From assembly GCA_002413385.1 (NCBI GenBank), contig DHWW01000143.1:19900-27259 (forward strand): DNA of 7,360 bases, given 5' to 3'. This document shows positions 6,254 to 7,360 of this stretch, piece after piece (position 1 is the stretch's first letter; every line of letters begins with the position of its first letter). A model generated the notes under the pieces. It ran no database searches. It was given only the letters and a program-made list of their open reading frames with translations, and was not told where the DNA came from. The DNA is from Granulicella sp. UBA5172. GTDB taxonomy: Bacteria; Acidobacteriota; Terriglobia; Terriglobales; Acidobacteriaceae. A program made the position numbers and the translations under genes.

Positions 6254-7360
6254 CTAGAAGGCTCTCATTGATTGAAGTCTGGAAGTCAGGACAGGAGAGT
6301 GCCGGAAAAGTTCTCCGACGAGAGGACGAAGATATTCTCGAAACGAGTCCGTCACAGCGAGTGGATTCTCGACCAGCCATTGGGGGGGTATAGGGCGTTC
6401 GATACCGGCGGCTGCGCTTAGGGGTACTAATTCGCATGCTGTTCCATTGATATCTTGAAGTGGACGCAGTGCCACCATCTTGTCAGTCTCTCCGGCCAGC
6501 AAAGCTCGAACTCCTTCGCGCCCAACCAGTTTTGCGTCCTCTTGGTCCTGCGTGGATACATGCGCCATTGATGCTCGGCCAAGGAGCCCTGGTTTTTCGC
6601 TGCGACAACGAATCCTCAGATTCTCCGCAACCACACCGGCGAGAAACTGGGCTACACCGCCGGTCATGGGGCGACTTAGTGGATCGATTTGCGAAGCATC
6701 TCTCGTCTCGTACACAAGACTCCGATCTGCATTGCGTATGCCCTCGGAAACAACAACGACCGCCCATCCCTGCCGGGTCACGACCGTGTCGAGATCAGCC
6801 AAGAATTTATCCCTGGAGAATGTAGTCTCGGGCAAATAAACCAAGTGGGGCGCATCGTCACTGGCCACCTTCGCAAGCGTAGCCGCGGCTGCAAGCCATC
6901 CCACGTCCCTGCCCATCGTTTCCAGAATCGTAACCGGCTGCGGGAGAGAGCGAATATCCGCGCCAAGATCGAGGGTTGATTGTGCGATGTAACGCGCCGC
7001 GCTCGCATAACCCGGACAGCGATCCGTAGCAACTAGATCGTTGTCGATGGTCTTGGGAACTCCCATGATCTGCACATTAAAATGCACCTTCCGGCAGAAC
7101 GCACTCACAACCTCAGCGCCTCGCATTGTGCCGTTTCCGCCCATGAAAAGCAAGTGCTGGACATCCAGCCGTCGAAGATGTTCAACGATGCGATCCAGGT
7201 CGTCTTCTGTTGGCTTGAATCGGGAGGAACCTAATGCGGCGCCGGGACTGTGCCGCAGAGTTCGAAGCTCACTCGATGTCATCTGGCTAAGATCGATAAC
7301 ATCTGCTTCAGATAGACCTTTCATGCCCGATCTGGCGCCAAACACCTTTCCAATTCTCGC
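6254..7360 (-). CDS. Phosphofructokinase-family kinase (PFKA superfamily), 5'-truncated by the window edge
   Basis: The frame is open to the right edge: codons before the GTG at 7343-7345 read ARIGK, joining smoothly to VFGARSGMKGL, a conserved stretch about 20-30 residues into PFKs. The true start, with the first glycine-rich loop, is therefore outside the window. Seen here are the nucleotide/PPi loop GGNGTMRGA (from 7141), the catalytic motif PKTIDND (7037-7057) with the Asp that activates the sugar hydroxyl, METMGRDVGW (substrate and phosphate binding), LPETTF, VVVVSEGI, and a C-terminal half with EKPGLLGRA and DKMVAL. The family transfers phosphate from ATP or PPi to the 1-OH of fructose 6-phosphate in glycolysis. 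Donor clues are mixed: Gly in the GGNG loop favours ATP, whereas Lys in PKTIDND is typical of PPi enzymes but also of some ATP-dependent ones. Asn replaces the usual Asp in GGDG. Coupling to a sugar isomerase 2 nt downstream suggests the true substrate may be a ketose made by that isomerase, not necessarily fructose 6-phosphate. Confidence 0.85.
   Translation of the reverse strand, partial: ARIGKVFGARSGMKGLSEADVIDLSQMTSSELRTLRHSPGAALGSSRFKPTEDDLDRIVEHLRRLDVQHLLFMGGNGTMRGAEVVSAFCRKVHFNVQIMGVPKTIDNDLVATDRCPGYASAARYIAQSTLDLGADIRSLPQPVTILETMGRDVGWLAAAATLAKVASDDAPHLVYLPETTFSRDKFLADLDTVVTRQGWAVVVVSEGIRNADRSLVYETRDASQIDPLSRPMTGGVAQFLAGVVAENLRIRCRSEKPGLLGRASMAHVSTQDQEDAKLVGREGVRALLAGETDKMVALRPLQDINGTACELVPLSAAAGIERPIPPQWLVENPLAVTDSFREYLRPLVGELFRHSPVLTSRLQSMRAF
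6262..6266 (-). promoter_or_regulatory. Ribosome binding site of the isomerase, inside the kinase 3' end
   Basis: GAGAG on the minus strand lies 10 nt before the isomerase ATG and within the last codons of the kinase gene. The kinase stop (TAG at 6254-6256) sits between site and start. This arrangement supports the 6251 start and suggests re-initiation by ribosomes that finish the kinase. Confidence 0.45.

Noticed and set aside
5808..6257. Plus-strand open frame of 149 codons opposite the isomerase
   Set aside because: Antisense to a well-supported gene, with no recognisable motifs or ribosome site.
6252..6437. A 62-codon N-terminal extension of the isomerase starting at 6437
   Set aside because: It lies wholly inside the kinase coding region in another frame, is Arg/Ser-rich without family similarity, and the ATG at 6251 has a ribosome site and starts right at the recognisable fold.

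Overview
The window looks like part of an Acidobacteriota chromosome, probably a soil Terriglobia-type genome. This is inferred from protein style: an Oar-like TonB-dependent outer-membrane protein, an RHS tip of the kind common in that phylum, and an IS701-like transposase tail. No rRNA or other taxonomic marker is present, so the assignment is tentative. No tRNA, rRNA, CRISPR array or integrase was seen.

Layout from left to right. (1) 1-2283 (+): the C-terminal ~760 codons of a TonB-dependent-receptor-like outer-membrane beta-barrel, entering from the left edge. (2) About 2284-3537: a scar of decayed mobile and repetitive DNA on the minus strand. It holds a transposase C-terminal remnant (about 2371-2574), which cuts into the 3' end of an RHS-repeat gene fragment (about 2567-3537). 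The RHS fragment also carries an internal frameshift and has lost nearly all of its N-terminal part. (3) 3478-4659 (-): a secreted glycoside-hydrolase-family-43-like five-bladed propeller protein. It is visibly richer in A+T than its neighbours, and its stop codon lies inside the RHS-derived DNA. (4) 4872-7360 (-): a tightly coupled two-gene unit. A phosphofructokinase-family kinase enters from the right edge, and an L-fucose/L-arabinose-isomerase-like protein starts 2 nt after the kinase stop.

How the genes may work together: the isomerase and kinase would convert a sugar, or an acidic or modified sugar, into a ketose and then a ketose phosphate for aldol cleavage. The GH43-like enzyme would release sugars outside the cytoplasm, and the barrel could import oligosaccharides. 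The kinase-isomerase link is well supported by the 2-nt spacing. The link to GH43 is only positional, and the barrel is convergent to all of these and separated by the scar. The most interesting points are the kinase/isomerase pair of unknown substrate and the chain of recombination junctions in which each broken gene borrows its stop codon from the next element.
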